From: Cardinalis cardinalis | Taxonomy: Eukaryota > Chordata > Aves > Passeriformes > Cardinalidae | Assembly: GCA_014549065.1 (NCBI GenBank) | Contig: JACDOX010000156.1 | Coordinates: 639,857-703,856 of the forward strand | Length of the DNA: 64,000 nucleotides | Direction of reading: 5' to 3' | Shown: positions 11,460-23,690 of the stretch, piece by piece | Layout: every line of letters begins with the position of its first letter | How positions within the stretch are numbered: the stretch's first letter is position 1 | Notes under the pieces: generated by a model | The model's input: only the letters and a program-made list of their open reading frames with translations | Database searches by the model: none | What the model was told of the DNA's origin: nothing | Translations under genes and position numbers: made by a program

Positions 11460-12010
11460 TCCTCAGGGGTAGGACTCCTCACAATCTTCCCATGCTCCAG
11501 CATGGGCTACTTCCCGTGGCACACAGTCCTCTATTAACTTTTCCAATGTGAGTCCTTCCACGTGCTGCCATTCTTCATGAACTGCCCTAATGTGGGTCCC
11601 CTCCACAGAATTCAGCCCTTCAGGATCAGACTTCTCCACCATGGATCCTCCAAGCAAGCACAGTTCTTGCCAGTAAACTTGGTCCAGTGTGGGCTTCTCT
11701 CTTCTTGGAGACACAGGTCCTAACTGCAACCTGTTCCAGTGCAGGCACCTCTCTTCATGGGGTCACAGCCTCTTTGTGCATCCAGCTGCTCTGAATCTCA
11801 GTCATCATGGGCTGCAGGTGGATCTCTGCATCCCCATGGACCTCCATGGGCTGCAGGGGCACAGCTGCATCACCATGGTCTGCACCACAGGCTGCAGGAG
11901 AATCTCAGCTTCAGTATATTGGAGCACCTCCTCACCTTTCTTCTTCACCGACTCTGTTTTCCACAGGGCTGTTTCTCCCACATATTCTCACTCCTTTTTC
12001 TCACCTGATT
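11460..12010 (+). repeat. Avian interspersed repeat with internal tandem motif
   Basis: This GC-richer block contains a motif GGGCTGCAGG repeated at about 41-bp spacing (11808-11817, 11848-11857 and, with one change, 11889-11898), together with repeated CCATGG and 'CCTCCATGGGCTGCAGG' wording. I recognise the wording from repeated sequence common in bird assemblies, often mis-annotated as small proteins, but I do not know its class; it may be part of an LTR element or of another non-autonomous repeat. Open frames on both strands (up to 121 codons) are shadows of the repeat. The orientation given is only that in which the familiar wording reads. Confidence 0.5.
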
Positions 12011-12254
12011 TTTGTGTCATAGGCCACACAAGCTGTTATGATTACTTGCTTTGAATTCACATGCAGCATTGATGTTTACCAGAGAACCTAAATATTTGCC
12101 TGAATTTACCCTCTGTCCCTTTTTTATTAATATGCCCAGCTCAGACTGTTAATTAGATTAAAGCAGTGGCTGCATATATAGCTCAGAAACTTTAACCATT
12201 TCATATGCAGGACAACAATGCTGCATTGGTAATGCTGCATTTACCAATACTTGG

Positions 12255-13905
12255 TAAAACAAATTATGAGAAGGCCAAGGTATTCAGCAATATTTTTGCC
12301 TCAGTCTTCAATAGCAGCTTCTCTTCCCAAGACTCTTGAGGGGACGCACAGCAGGATGGGGACTGGGACAACAAAGTCCCTCCCACTGTAAGTAAAGATC
12401 AAGCTCATGACCGTCTAGGGAACACGAGCATACATAAGTCTGTGGGACCCAATGGGATGCATCCCAAAATCCTGAGGGAATTAGCTGATGTAGTTCCTAA
12501 GCCACTCTCCCTGACATTTCAAAAGCCATGACATTTTAAGTCCCAGAGGACTGGACATTGTACCCATCTTTATAAAGGGCAGAAAGGAGGACCCTGGGAG
12601 CTACCACCCTGTCAGCTTCCCTTCTGTGCCTCAGAAGATCCTGGAACAGATCCTTCTAGAAGCTGTGCTAAGGCACAGGGAGAACAGGAAGTGATCAGAG
12701 ATAGTCAGTGCAGTTCCACCAAGGGCAAGTCCTGCCTGACCAACCCAGTGGTCTTCTATGATGGAGTGACTCCATCAGTGGACAAGGGAAGATGTCACGT
12801 CGGGACTTCTGTAAAGCCTTTGATATGCTCTTCCACAACATCCTTCTCTCTTAACTGTAGAGAGATCAATTTGATGGGTGGATATAAGGATCTATCCTTG
12901 TAAGGATAAAAAAGTGGCTAGACAGCCACATGTAGACAGTAATCACCAATGGTTCACAGTCCTGACAGACATCAGTGACAAGACCCTCAGGCTCCATACT
13001 GGGGCCAGTGTTATTTAATATCTTCATTAATGACAGAAACAAAGGGATCAAAGCACCCTCAGCAAAAGTGCAGATGACACTAAGCATAGCAGGGCAGTTC
13101 CTACACCTTAAGGACAAGATGCCATTCAGAGGGACCTGGACAATATCAAGAAAGGCACCCATAGGAACCTCATGAGGTTTAACAAGACCAAGTGTGAGGT
13201 GCTGCATCTGGATCAGGGAAATCCCAGATACCAACATAGGCTGGGAGTGAAAAGATGCAGAGCAGCCCTGGGGAGAAGGACTTGGGGGTGCTGGCAGATG
13301 AGAGGCTGGACATGACCAAGCAATGGGCACTCTCAGCCCAGAGAACCAGAGGTGTCCTGGGCTGCATCCAAAGCAGCGTGGGCAGCAGGGCCAGGGAGGA
13401 GATTCTGCCCCTCTGCTCTGCTCGGCTCTGGGGTCCTCAGAATAGGAAGGACATAGAGAGAGTCCAGAGGAGGGCCATAAAAACAATTAGAGGAATGGAT
13501 CACCTCTCCTGTGAGGAAAGGTTGAGAGAATTGGGACTGTTCAGCCTGGAGAAGAGAAGGCTGTGGGATTATGTAATCACAGCCTTCCAGTACCTGAAGT
13601 ACTTACCTACAAGTAAGATGGAGTGGGACTCCTTACAAAAGCATGTAGTGATAGGACAAGGGGGAATGGCTTCAAATGGAAAGAGAGTAGGTTTAGTTAG
13701 GTAGCGGGGAAAATTTCTTTTCTGGGAATGTGGTGCAGCACTGGCACTGGATGCCCAGAGAGGTTGTCCATCCACATTCTTGGAAGTGCTCAAGGACAAG
13801 TTGGATGGGACGCTGGTCTAGTAGAAGGTGCCCCTGACCATAGCAGTGAGATTTGAACAAGCCATTTTTAAGGTCCCTTCAAACTCAAGCCATTCTATGA
13901 TTCCA
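12255..13905 (+). mobile_element. CR1 LINE fragment with reverse transcriptase and 3' end
   Basis: CR1 is the dominant non-LTR retrotransposon of birds; its ORF2 codes for endonuclease and reverse transcriptase, and copies are usually 5'-truncated. This copy begins in the linker before the reverse transcriptase (a frame reading like FFASVF near 12290), then shows a PGSYHPVSF-like segment near 12590, a KGKSCLTNP segment near 12725, GSILGPVLFNIFIND at about 12990-13035, and the catalytic ADDT at 13070-13081. The C-terminal part follows at 13255-13600 (EKDLGVLAD, then VQRRAIKTIRG and LFSLEKRRL). The 3' end reads GGTCCCTTCAAACTCAAGCC then ATTCTATGATTC, the diagnostic CR1 terminus. Several frameshifts, and a deletion near 13420 before the WGPQ segment, make it dead. 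Ends are approximate. Confidence 0.92.
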
Positions 13906-15144
13906 TCAAAAAAGAATGATCTAATCATTCTGGTGAGAAATGCAGCAGAAAGTTAATATGAATATCAACTTATACTTACAAGTCTATGGCATTTGTCATC
14001 ACTACAGTCCTGCGTGCTCCCCAGCTCTTAGAGAAAGCCTAATTCTTGGTTGAGTTTGAGAAATCTGAACTGAATTCTGAATTTCTGTAACTGTTTTCTA
14101 TCTACATAGTGAAGCTTTGGAGTGTTTAAAATGCTGATCTTCATCCCAGTTTTGTGACTTGAATATTACCAGAAGAGCATACTATCTATGTATGTGACAG
14201 AATTGTTTTCTCATCTTCCTACAGAGTCCTATGGCTTCTAATCCATCAGCATCTAAAAGTAGATAAACGTACTCATTGCTCTCAGCATACAGGAGTGAAT
14301 TTTATATCAGACGTATGTGTCTCATTGCAATCCCTGCATGGGGTCTTACACTTCACTGAAATGATTCCTCTGATTATGCCCTTCTTCCCTGCTCTCAGCC
14401 ATGTCTATTAAGACCTGGGCATTGCTTCCAAAAATTCTGTAAGGCCACATATTCTTTTTATGCAAATACCAAATAATTACATGATTCACACATTCAGATC
14501 CATCCTTTTCTTATGCACTTGCTTCTCTACCACTTCCAGTTCCTTCAGTTCTCCTCTCCATGCTCCGCCAACCATATGCATAGCCCACACATTAAGCTGA
14601 ATGCTTTTAATATCAGAAAACATGTTTTAGATGCACGGTTTTTTCTCTAGTGGGAATTTTTTCTCAATCCTTTGAAACAAAAGGCACCATTTTACTGGTA
14701 CTCTGGTACCTGATAGACAAAGGCAAATTCACTCACACAAGATCTTCCTCAAGCTTCTGAAACCACATCGGGTGCCTGCCAGAGCTTTCTGGTATTGATG
14801 ACTTGTGAAATGGAACTACTCCTGCAAGGGCCAATGACATCTATTTTTCTGTTCGCCTTATTCAGTTTTCAGTTGTACTTGCCATATTCTCCTCTACTCT
14901 GGGGACTTCATATCTTAGTTCTTAAATCAAAGGGAGACCTTTTCAGATGGTTGCATTGTTTCATGTTGTTTATTGCTCTCCTACCACTTCTCATGGTAAT
15001 ATTTTTAAAACAGATATTTGTAAATTCGTATAAACAAATTACTTAAACTTCATTACCCTATCCTTATGCCCCACTGATTTTCTATTCTCAAGCTGTGCTT
15101 TTGAATATATCCACATGTGATCCTTTAAAAATACTTCTGAGACT
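13906..15144. other. Non-coding span
   Basis: AT-rich and T-rich single-copy sequence. The open frame at 14795-15046 (plus, 83 codons) is hydrophobic only because of T-rich composition. No gene or repeat recognised. Confidence 0.55.
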
Positions 15145-15250
15145 TAAAAAATCAATGTCAAACTGACTGGTCTAATTTCCTGCAATTCTTTTAGATCCTT
15201 TTCAAAAGTAATTGGAGCATTGCATTAGTTATTTCTCTGGCTTCCAGAGA
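15145..15250 (-). mobile_element. Short, old CR1 reverse transcriptase relic
   Basis: On the minus strand, near 15157-15183, the sequence reads IRPVSLT-like, matching the N-terminal reverse transcriptase motif (NYRPVSLT) of CR1 elements; the surrounding bases match the same part of the better preserved copy at 16640-18475 (there at about 17040). The copy is very decayed and probably predates the other insertions. Limits are approximate and it may extend to about 15450. Confidence 0.5.
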
Positions 15251-16639
15251 CTTGCCCTAATTCCTAATTTTTTTTTCAGTTTTTCATTTTTCTTTTTCTA
15301 TTCCTTGTCTGCATCTTGTGCCTGGTCATATTCAAGACTCTTTAGGGGTTCAAGACCCTTCATTCAAGACACCATGAGCTTAAAGATCACACTCTGTCTA
15401 CATACTTTTCAACTCCTACTGTTACAAACGACACCAAAAGTATGTAGAATCAAAAGAGACTAGAGAGAATTACCCTTCCTTTTTCTTTAATTTGTACACT
15501 TGAAAGTATTTCCTTCCACAGCTAGTTTTATGGTTTTTCTCATTTTACTAGCTTCACCTCATTTTTGTACAGGTCACTCCAACAGGTGCATGAAACAGAA
15601 CAGGAAAAAAAAATTAAAACATCAGAAGGACCTGAAGACAAATGTTGTCACAGGAACTATTTTAGCTGATTTCCTAGGCAAAATAGTTTTGAAATTATTA
15701 TCATCTTTTCAAGTGGACAGGGCAATCTGAGCTGCCAAAGAGAAAAGGTTCTAAGACCCGCATAAGATATGTTCTCCTGAAGACCCACACAGCAGATGAA
15801 GACAGCCCCACACATTGCCATTCTCTGTGGAGTCATATAGTAGATACACAGCAGCTCCTGTTGGTTCAAGGATCAGTGGGAGATCTTTCCCGTCCTTCTC
15901 TCTGCTGACAATAAGATTTGCCATTTCCCCTTTTTCTATCACCCCACAGCCAACAGTGCCAAGAGGACACAGAGCAGCAGGTTCCCCACTCCAGGCTGAG
16001 CAGCTGGAACATGCTGCCCAAGGAGCTGGTATTCACAAAAACATTGGGGCTCCACACAAATTCTCCAGCGCGGGCAGGATGACTAGCAACTGCTTTGTAG
16101 AGCTGGCTGCCACGGACATTAGCTTTCCACCCACACCCAAGAGAAATCCAGGGTACTACTTCCCAGGAGCTGTGACCTGAGGGGGGGGATTGAAGCTAGG
16201 CCCACTCTAGTTCTCCCCAAGCTGAAGAACTTGTACAGCTTCAATCCCTGAATTTCTCCAGTCAACAGACTTTCACAAATAGATCATTTTCCCCTTCACC
16301 TCAAGGCCTCTGCACTCATCACCAACAGGTACTCCAGGGCACTCCAGGCTGGAAAGTTCCCTCCAGCATATCCCTGTGTGGCATTGTGAACAAGATCTGG
16401 AGAAAATTTAGTCTCGGCACAGCAAGGTGGTTAGTAGCACTTCTGCTTACAATATTGCAGTATTCAAAGAGTGGAAATACCTTTATTTATGAATGAGCAC
16501 AATTCATGTTGTACTTTCAATATGAAAGTACAACAATTTCATGCTGTAATTTCAGCTAAGAAAGAAGGCAAATTGGGTCCTACTTATATTGGTCTATACA
16601 TTTCAACAAGAAACAGAAAGTATTAACCTCTAAGTACAA
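15251..16639. other. Non-coding span with an unexplained GC-richer segment
   Basis: From 15760 to 16390 the sequence is richer in GC than its flanks. A plus-strand frame at 15815-16180 (121 codons) spans a pyrimidine tract ending in CACCCCACAG (near 15950), which resembles a splice acceptor, but the translated protein has no motif I know and no donor or second exon can be tied to it. It may be a decayed transposon. A perfect inverted repeat lies at 16507-16535. Confidence 0.4.
16507..16535. repeat. Perfect 13-bp inverted repeat, 3-base loop
   Basis: TGTTGTACTTTCA (16507-16519) is followed by ATA and by its exact reverse complement (16523-16535). There is no T run or gene beside it to make it a terminator. 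It may be a chance palindrome or the relic of a short hairpin-bearing element. Confidence 0.85.
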
Positions 16640-18475
16640 ATGTAGCGATCGCTGGGGAACATCACTGACTGCAGGCCTCAAGCTGGACTCTGCTCTGCTG
16701 ATCACAGCCCTCTGAGATCTGTCATTCAGCCAGTTCTTGATCCACCTCAGGGCCCATTTATCTAACCCACATGTCCTGTGCTTACCTATAAGGATGTTAT
16801 GGAAAGACAGCATCAAAAGCCTTGTTGAAGTCAAAATGGACAATATACACTGCTTTTCCCTTGTAGACCCATCCTGTCAAGCCATCATAGAAGTCTATCA
16901 GATTAGTCAAGCATGATTTCCCCTTGAGAATCCATCCTCACAACTCCTGTACTCCTGATGACCTTCTTGTCTTCTACATGATTTTGATGATCTCCAGAAT
17001 GATCTGTTCCATCATCTTTCCAGGAGCTAAGGGGAGGCTGACTGGCTGGTAGTTTCCTAGGTCTTCCTTCTAACCATTTTTGAAGATGGGAATAAAATTT
17101 GCCTTCCTCCAGTCACTAGGCACCTCTCCTCCATAATATTTCACCAATGGTGGAGAATGTAACAAGATCTGCCAACTTCATTGGCACCTGTGGGTGAATC
17201 ACGTCAGAGCCCTTGGATTTATGGATGTTAGCCTGCCTAGCCAGAGGATCTCTAACAAAACCCTCTACAGCCCAGGTAAAGTCATCCTTTCTCCGGCTCT
17301 CTTCTCTCGCTTCTGAGGTCTGGGACTCCTGAGGCCCAGTCTCATCAGTAAAGGCTGAGGAAAAAAGGCATTCAGTAATTCTGCCGCTTCTGCATCTTCT
17401 GTTACCAGAACATGACTCTGATTTCACAACAGCCCTACATTTTCCATAATTTTTCTTTTTGTGCTTATGTACTGCTGCTGATGCCCTTCCAGTTTTCCAG
17501 CTCTCCTGGATCCCCTTCTCATCTAGAGCCCTATCCCATGGGATTCCTCTAAGCAGGTCTTTGAAGAGGCCTGGGTTAGCTATCTGCAGGTTCAGGACCT
17601 AGTCCTGCTTACTGCTATGCTTACTCCATGCAGGATGCTGAGTTCAACCATCTCGTGGTCACTGCAGCCAAGGCTGCCACCAATGTTCACATCTTCAACC
17701 AGTCACTCCTGGTTTGTTAGTACAAGGTCCAGCAGCACATCTCTCCTCATTGGCTTCTACACCACTTGCTTTATTATCAATAATCTGCAGGAACTTCCCG
17801 GACCGTGTCTGCCAAGTTGTGTTGTCCTAACAAATATCAGGGTGATTGAAGGCCCTCAGAACCAGGGCCTGTGATCTCAAGGCTACTTCCAGCTGCCTAG
17901 GATTCCTTGTCAACTTCCTCTTCCTAATCAGGTGGCCTGTGGTAAACACCCAGAACACTGCCACCCATTTTAGCATGTCCCTTAATACTTACCTCTAAGC
18001 TCTCCGCTCTTTGTCTGTCCCTGGATCAAGTTTGATAAGTCCAGTTGTTCTCTCACATAAAGAGCAATTCCACCACTTCATCTCCCTGACCCATCCTTTC
18101 TAAAAATACTTGCTTTGCCAACTTTCTCTTTATTATTACACAAAAGACACTCAACCTCACCATCCCTGGCCTTGAGCACTGTAGAGTTGAAACACTTCCT
18201 AATGGACAGAGACACTCCAACACTTCTCCCTCCTTGCCCATCCCTTGAGAAGAATTTGCAGCCATCCAGTGCCATCCAGAACTTGTAGCCATCCAGGGCA
18301 GCACTCCAGTCATGCAAGTCCTCCCACTATGTTTCCTTGGTGGTGATTGTGCTGTAGATTTCCTGCTGCACCCCAGCTCTTCCTGTTTCTTACCCACACT
18401 GTGTGCATTGTTGCAGATGCGTTTCTGCTGGGCTGTTGATTTCATTCCCAAATTAGATTTCATCTTCAGTTCTTC
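16640..18475 (-). mobile_element. Long CR1 LINE fragment: endonuclease, linker and partial reverse transcriptase
   Basis: Read on the minus strand this is the 5' two thirds of a CR1 ORF2. The endonuclease region lies at about 17600-18470: a segment HDWSAALDGYKF at 18282-18317 and DGQGGRSVGVSL just after it. The linker at 17116-17427 reads VFTDETGPQESQ then NIHKSKGSD. The reverse transcriptase start at about 17030-17060 gives LGNYQPVSL, and 16640-16830 gives HNILIGK, CGLDKWALRWIKNWL and a decayed VPQRS in place of the family's VPQGS. Past this point (16644-16653, the palindrome AGCGATCGCT) homology stops, so the catalytic YADD/FADD segment, C-terminus and 3' UTR are missing. Loss of the 3' end is unusual for CR1, whose copies normally lose the 5' end, and implies a later deletion or rearrangement. 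Multiple stops and frameshifts show that it is inactive. Confidence 0.88.
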
Positions 18476-21400
18476 TGCAGATGGTTTAGAACTTCAAGTG
18501 ATACTGGTTTTCATGGGTTTTGTTTGGCTGATTGTTTGGGTGTTTTTTTTCATGTCCCTCCCAGATTAAACAAATTGAAAAGCAAAACTAAATATTTTTG
18601 ATCTTCTTCATAATAAGGTATGTCTATGTATTTGGGTATGTTCCTGCACTCAAGCGACAGGAAAGAAAGCTGAGAAGACTTTTCACTGTTGTAACTTTCT
18701 GAATGTCTTACAGCAGTCAAATGCATGAAAAGTGCAGGTACAAGTTTTCAAATTTTTTTGTACAGAAAAAATCAAGTCCTTCTGCAAACACAGCATTCAT
18801 TTTGCTCACTAAATAGAGCAACTGAGACAACAATTGTATTTATTCAAATAGGTACAGTAAATCCTAGATCTCAGTTCCTACAAATATGACAAGTTGAGCA
18901 GTTGTGGAATAGCTTTCTTCAAGTCTTCGTTTTCCAGGTAATCATTCCTTGAGACAGATAAAGTAGCAAGCATAAGCTGAAATGCAGCAGTCTTCTTTTC
19001 TGAATAAAAAGCATTTTTAAAAAATGTGTATCTTCCCACTGTGCTAAGCTGCTTTCATAATTTGTGTTGACTTTCTATATAGTTTTATAACATTGTCATA
19101 AAATAATCATCATAATCATGCTTTAATTTGAGTCTTGGATTAAGAATATCCCAAATCTCCATACATCATGTGATGGAAATCAGGTTTTCACACAAACCAA
19201 AAAAGTGGAAATAAGAAACTCAAAAAAAAAGAGATATACCAGCTGAAGCTACCAGTGTTATGCTCAGGTAACTCAAGGTAAAAAGTCATCAAAGCAATAA
19301 CTTTACCAATGTCAAAAGCGCATAAACAATGCTTCCTAGAAAAGAAATTTAATTTTAGTCTTCACCATAACAATCACAATGACAACTTAAGCTTTTAACT
19401 AAGATGGTTTTAAAAAACAATAATGAGAAATACTATGTTGTCCTTTTTGTGACCTCTTTCTACCAAACTAAATAGCTCAGATTTTGAATATTCATATTCA
19501 CTAAATGGAAAACAGCCCAGAGTGTTTGTGCCACATTGTCTAATAATAGAGGCATTTGAGGAACTCACATAGTTTGAGAGGAAAAAGAGGCTAAATTTAA
19601 CAAATTATTCACCGGAGATTACTCACTTTTCTCTGATGAGAGCAGGAAAATGTGACAGCATGAACAAAGTTTATAGGCTCGTTCATGTCAGTTGAGCATA
19701 GTTTTATGTCAAAAAGAATGAATGATAAAAGCCACAATTCAGAATATTAAAATAAATACCTTCAGGGGAAAACGACAGCAAAGACTACAACAAAAGAATA
19801 AGACAGCATAGATAGAGCCTTTTCTGAATGTACAGCAAAGAATTCATCATTTCACTTTATATTTCTAATTAACAGGAGCACAGAAAAGGCATGGAAATTT
19901 TGGTAACATTGAGCAGCAATTACTGCTGCAATTTCACTGTTGCAAATACTTTAGGGAAGGAAATGACCAAAGGATGTGACACTGTATCTATCCATGGTGC
20001 CATATATTTCCTTTGATTTAGACCCTCTTTTCCACAGAGTATTGAGCAGCACCAAAGAAACTGTGACCAACCAAGTGAAGGGGTAACAAAACATTTCACA
20101 AGTATTTCTTCATCAATGGAGAAAAATGTAGTAGATTTCTAATTTTTTTCTAAATCATGGGTGAGCTTTTCCTTCAATAAAGTGAGGAACAGTATCTTGA
20201 TGCCACAGCCAATTGGCAGAAGCAAATTCTACTGACATATCTTTGAGAAATGTGTCCTTAGTACTTCACTCAATTATCTCTCAATGTCTACGGTAGTTAA
20301 GGTGTTAAATGTTTAAAATTCTGCTTACTCTTTAAAAGTTATCTGAAAATGTTTTTAATGGCCAGGAATAACACAGTTTTATTTTCATTTTAGACAGTGA
20401 GTAACTTGATTTTCTGCCGAATATGGTTAATTTTTTCTAGCCAGATTACCAGCACTCTGGTAGACTTTGGCAATTCTTTTAAGATTGAGAGGCTTTAACA
20501 TTTGCATGAAGGAATATTTCATTGATATCCTGTTGTAATCCAGCATGACAAGCTGAAAAGGGAGTGTCACTATACAATTTCTCAGCAGAGGAAGCAGGGG
20601 TGTCACATACAGAATAGAGCACAGGAATCATTATATGATCTGGCCAGAGTATTCATTCCTTCACTGAGCAAGCCCAACACAAACACAGAGAGGACTCAAA
20701 GGTGCTGGTTGGTTCTCTACGTCTCACCTTGAGAACCAGAAGAAAGAAAAAATTACAAGAATACCTTCTTCACAATGAAACTACTAAACCATTTCCATTT
20801 ATAAAATAAAAACTCTTAAGGAAAGAGAAAAAAAATACAGGTTACAGATTTGTGAGAGCTGCCAAATATATATAAGTAAGATATCTGAAATAAGCATGTA
20901 TTTTTTTCTTTCTCCTCCCTATTCCAAAAGTTTCTTCGGGGCTGAAGTCTCTAATACTTGGGTAATTGAGTTCTTAATGAAGGACCAAAAAAGGGATCTA
21001 ATCAATATACATCTGAATGGCCCCCATGTAGCTGTATCAGAAAAGCCATCTCTTCATGTAATCACAAAGATCCTTCCCATTGCTCTTCTCCGGCATCAAC
21101 GAAGGATCCTTTGCCCATTGCTTTACAGAACTTAATTATTTACTGTTTTCAATTTTGGAAAGTTTTAATGCTTAGAAATTTTCAAAGATAACTCTTTGTC
21201 ATTCAAAATCACTGTACACCATCTCAGATGTCTTTTATCAGATGCTACTAAATTCCTTAATGGTGACTAGTGCTTGTTTAGAGGTAATGTCTTGCAACCT
21301 TGGATCTTGCTGAATTAGTACTTTAATCCAGCAAAATAGACCTTTACTTCTTTCTTTATTTAATTTCTAAAAGATCTTTGGAAGAAATAAATAAATAAAG

Positions 21401-23389
21401 GTAAAAAATATCTTTTTTATTGGTCCAAACCAGTGTGAAAGAGAAGCAGATAGACTTCAGGTATAGGAAGCAAAAGGTGCATTTGTGTTTCTTATTCTTT
21501 GTGCAGCATACATAACATGAAGGAGCCTGGTAAGCACAGCAGAATCCAAATACCTGTTTATCAAATGTGTAACAAAGGTCTGTTACACATTGCTCCTCCT
21601 CACTGGCAGCCAAGAAGGAATGATATGGAAGAAGCAGCTGGAGCAGAGATCCAGCCACTGGAGTGGGTTAGAAACAGTCTGAGGCTTCCCCTGTACTAGG
21701 GCTGTTCAGGTGACTAAAGAGTGACCCCAAAAGGTTTGGGAAGCAGCCTAGAACATGTTTTCAAATCACCTCAGGGCAAATAGGCCCATGAAAGGTCCAC
21801 ACAGCACTCATAGGGATAATATAAATCAAATCAGTCCAGGTTACATGAGGTTACGGAGTGTTAACAGAAATCTCATTATGCCTGACAAGATTGTTTGGCA
21901 GGGGCAGAGAAAGTGCTTGGCATTTTGCAATTTATACTTCATGCATTTGGTAGCAGCTAGGACAGCTTCATAAGTTTAGTCATATTTTTGTGTCATTTGC
22001 TGTGATATGAGATACACCACTAGCAGCAACAGATATCCTAGCACTCGCATTGGATGACAGTGGAAACCAGACGCAGGATACTACACAAATACATCAAACA
22101 TTCATGACTTGCAAAACACCAGCTCTAAGGTAGCTAGCTTTGATCAGCTTATCCTTGTGCATGAATTGACCATTTTTCACTGTCCAGAACTTTAAAATTA
22201 AGTGTTTACATGTTTATTTGGAAAGGAATTTGCTTTTACAGGGAGATAACTAAATTTCAGCTAAATAATGATAATTCTAATTTAATTACTTTTTCCCATA
22301 CAAGTCTTTTTTCCAGTTTGGATGCCAGCCTTAAAGTAGAATAATGAAGCAGGGGGCAAGGAATGTGGTAGGTTTAGCCATGACTCTATCCACTCTTTTT
22401 TTGTTGATATGGCTGGAGAATAAGTTGTTCTGTGAACACAAGTAGCTTAGTCCATGAAGCAGAACACTATGGCCTGTTTCTCCTCTTCTGAGCTGTTAGG
22501 GCTCTGACAATCATCATTCTTTTCTAAACTAGTCCAGAGAAGATGTAGACCACTCCTCACCATGAGTCAACCTTTCACATTTTCCTGGACTTTGGCTACT
22601 CTGTGTTCTATACCTGAGTTCAGCCTAAATTTTGATATAGATGCTCCGAAGGAAAAATGCTTTGAGGCTGTAGCTGCCTTAGCATCTTCCAAGTATACTC
22701 AGGAGTAAAAGTCAAAGACAGATTTCACTCAGAAATAGAACATGACCTGTACACCGGACCAAGTAAAAGTACAAGAAGGATTATTTGACCATCAGGTGGA
22801 AGTTCAATGCTGCGCTCACACTTGTCAGGCTGCTCAGTTGTTTGCAGCAGCAGTATATTGCAACATGAAGCCTCTTTTCTGGGCCTTACTAGGTTTCTTC
22901 TCTCCTATGTTGACTTTTCTCTTCCCCCTAGAAAAAGAGATTCACTTTTAATCCATTTTCAAGTTTCTGCAAATCTTTGCAGTTTATTGAGATAATTGAG
23001 CTTTTCATCATGGAAAGACCTCCTGTTAAAGTGAGTGAAGCAGGCTGAATAAATCAGGGTCAAATAGGATGATTTATTAAAACTCAGACAATGGAAAATC
23101 TTTGTTGATTTTCTTGGTAAAGACTGAGTGGACTTTTTAGGTTTCGTTGATTGATTTTTAAAATAAGCCCAGTGTTTAATGTTTCTTCAACACCATTAAA
23201 GGCAGTGCCCTAATTACCCAGGCTTAAAAACCTCAGAAAGTTTAAAGACTCATTTTCTAGATCGGAATAGAGATCTCTTTCTGCAGTGCTGCCTTCAGCC
23301 TCCCATCCCCCAGTTTTTCCAAATAACTAAGATTATGCTGTCCCAGGCAGAGAATCCTGGACTACCCAGAGTTCTAGCCTACCCAGATC
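18476..23389. other. Non-coding span, AT-rich
   Basis: About 4.9 kb with no recognised gene. The longest frames (21356-21658 minus, 100 codons; 20896-21135 plus, 79 codons) look like chance. A perfect 11-bp inverted repeat lies at 21564-21591. The segment 21480-22000 has slightly higher GC and could be an unnamed old repeat. The rest is single-copy A- and T-rich DNA with many poly(A)/poly(T) runs. Confidence 0.5.
21564..21591. repeat. Perfect 11-bp inverted repeat, 6-base loop
   Basis: AATGTGTAACA (21564-21574) and its exact reverse complement (21581-21591) surround the spacer AAGGTC. No neighbouring gene or terminator context. Possibly chance, possibly a dyad binding site. Confidence 0.8.
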
Positions 23390-23690
23390 TCTCTGTGAAC
23401 CCTTTCTACTCTCCAGGGAGTCCACAGCTCCTCCTAGTTTAGCAGCATTGTCAAATTTAGGGGCATTTGTTTTCAGTATCCAGAACATTTACAAAAACAT
23501 TTAAGAGCTTTGGCCCTAAAATTGAACAGAGAACCCAGCTGTTGACTGGTGATCACCCTGATTTAACTCAGCTTACTATAAACCTTTGAGCCTAAAATAT
23601 CAGTAAATTGCTCATCCAGTGTATTATGGACTTGTCTAGGTGTGTGCTGGACATTTTTTGCAGAAGGATACTTGTAAAGACACCAACAGA
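23390..23690 (-). mobile_element. Ancient CR1 reverse transcriptase relic
   Basis: On the minus strand near 23505-23550 a decayed reading (LGSLFNF-like) corresponds to the CR1 motif GSVLGPVLFN, and the plus-strand wording (CTCCTCCTAGTTTAGCAGC onward) follows the antisense of the catalytic-domain region of old CR1 families at recognisable spacing. Substitutions and small indels are abundant, much more than in the copies at 12255 or 49714, so this insertion is old. Ends approximate. Confidence 0.55.

Noticed and set aside
11689..12054. 121-codon plus-strand frame with Cys/His-rich product
   Set aside because: It lies in a repeat with a 41-bp-spaced tandem motif, and overlapping frames translate the same repeat.
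12866..13486. 206-codon minus-strand open frame
   Set aside because: It is antisense to the CR1 reverse transcriptase region, so it is a shadow frame.
14795..15046. Hydrophobic frame resembling a membrane protein
   Set aside because: The sequence is T-rich, so Leu/Phe-rich translations are expected by chance. There is no motif or conserved start context.
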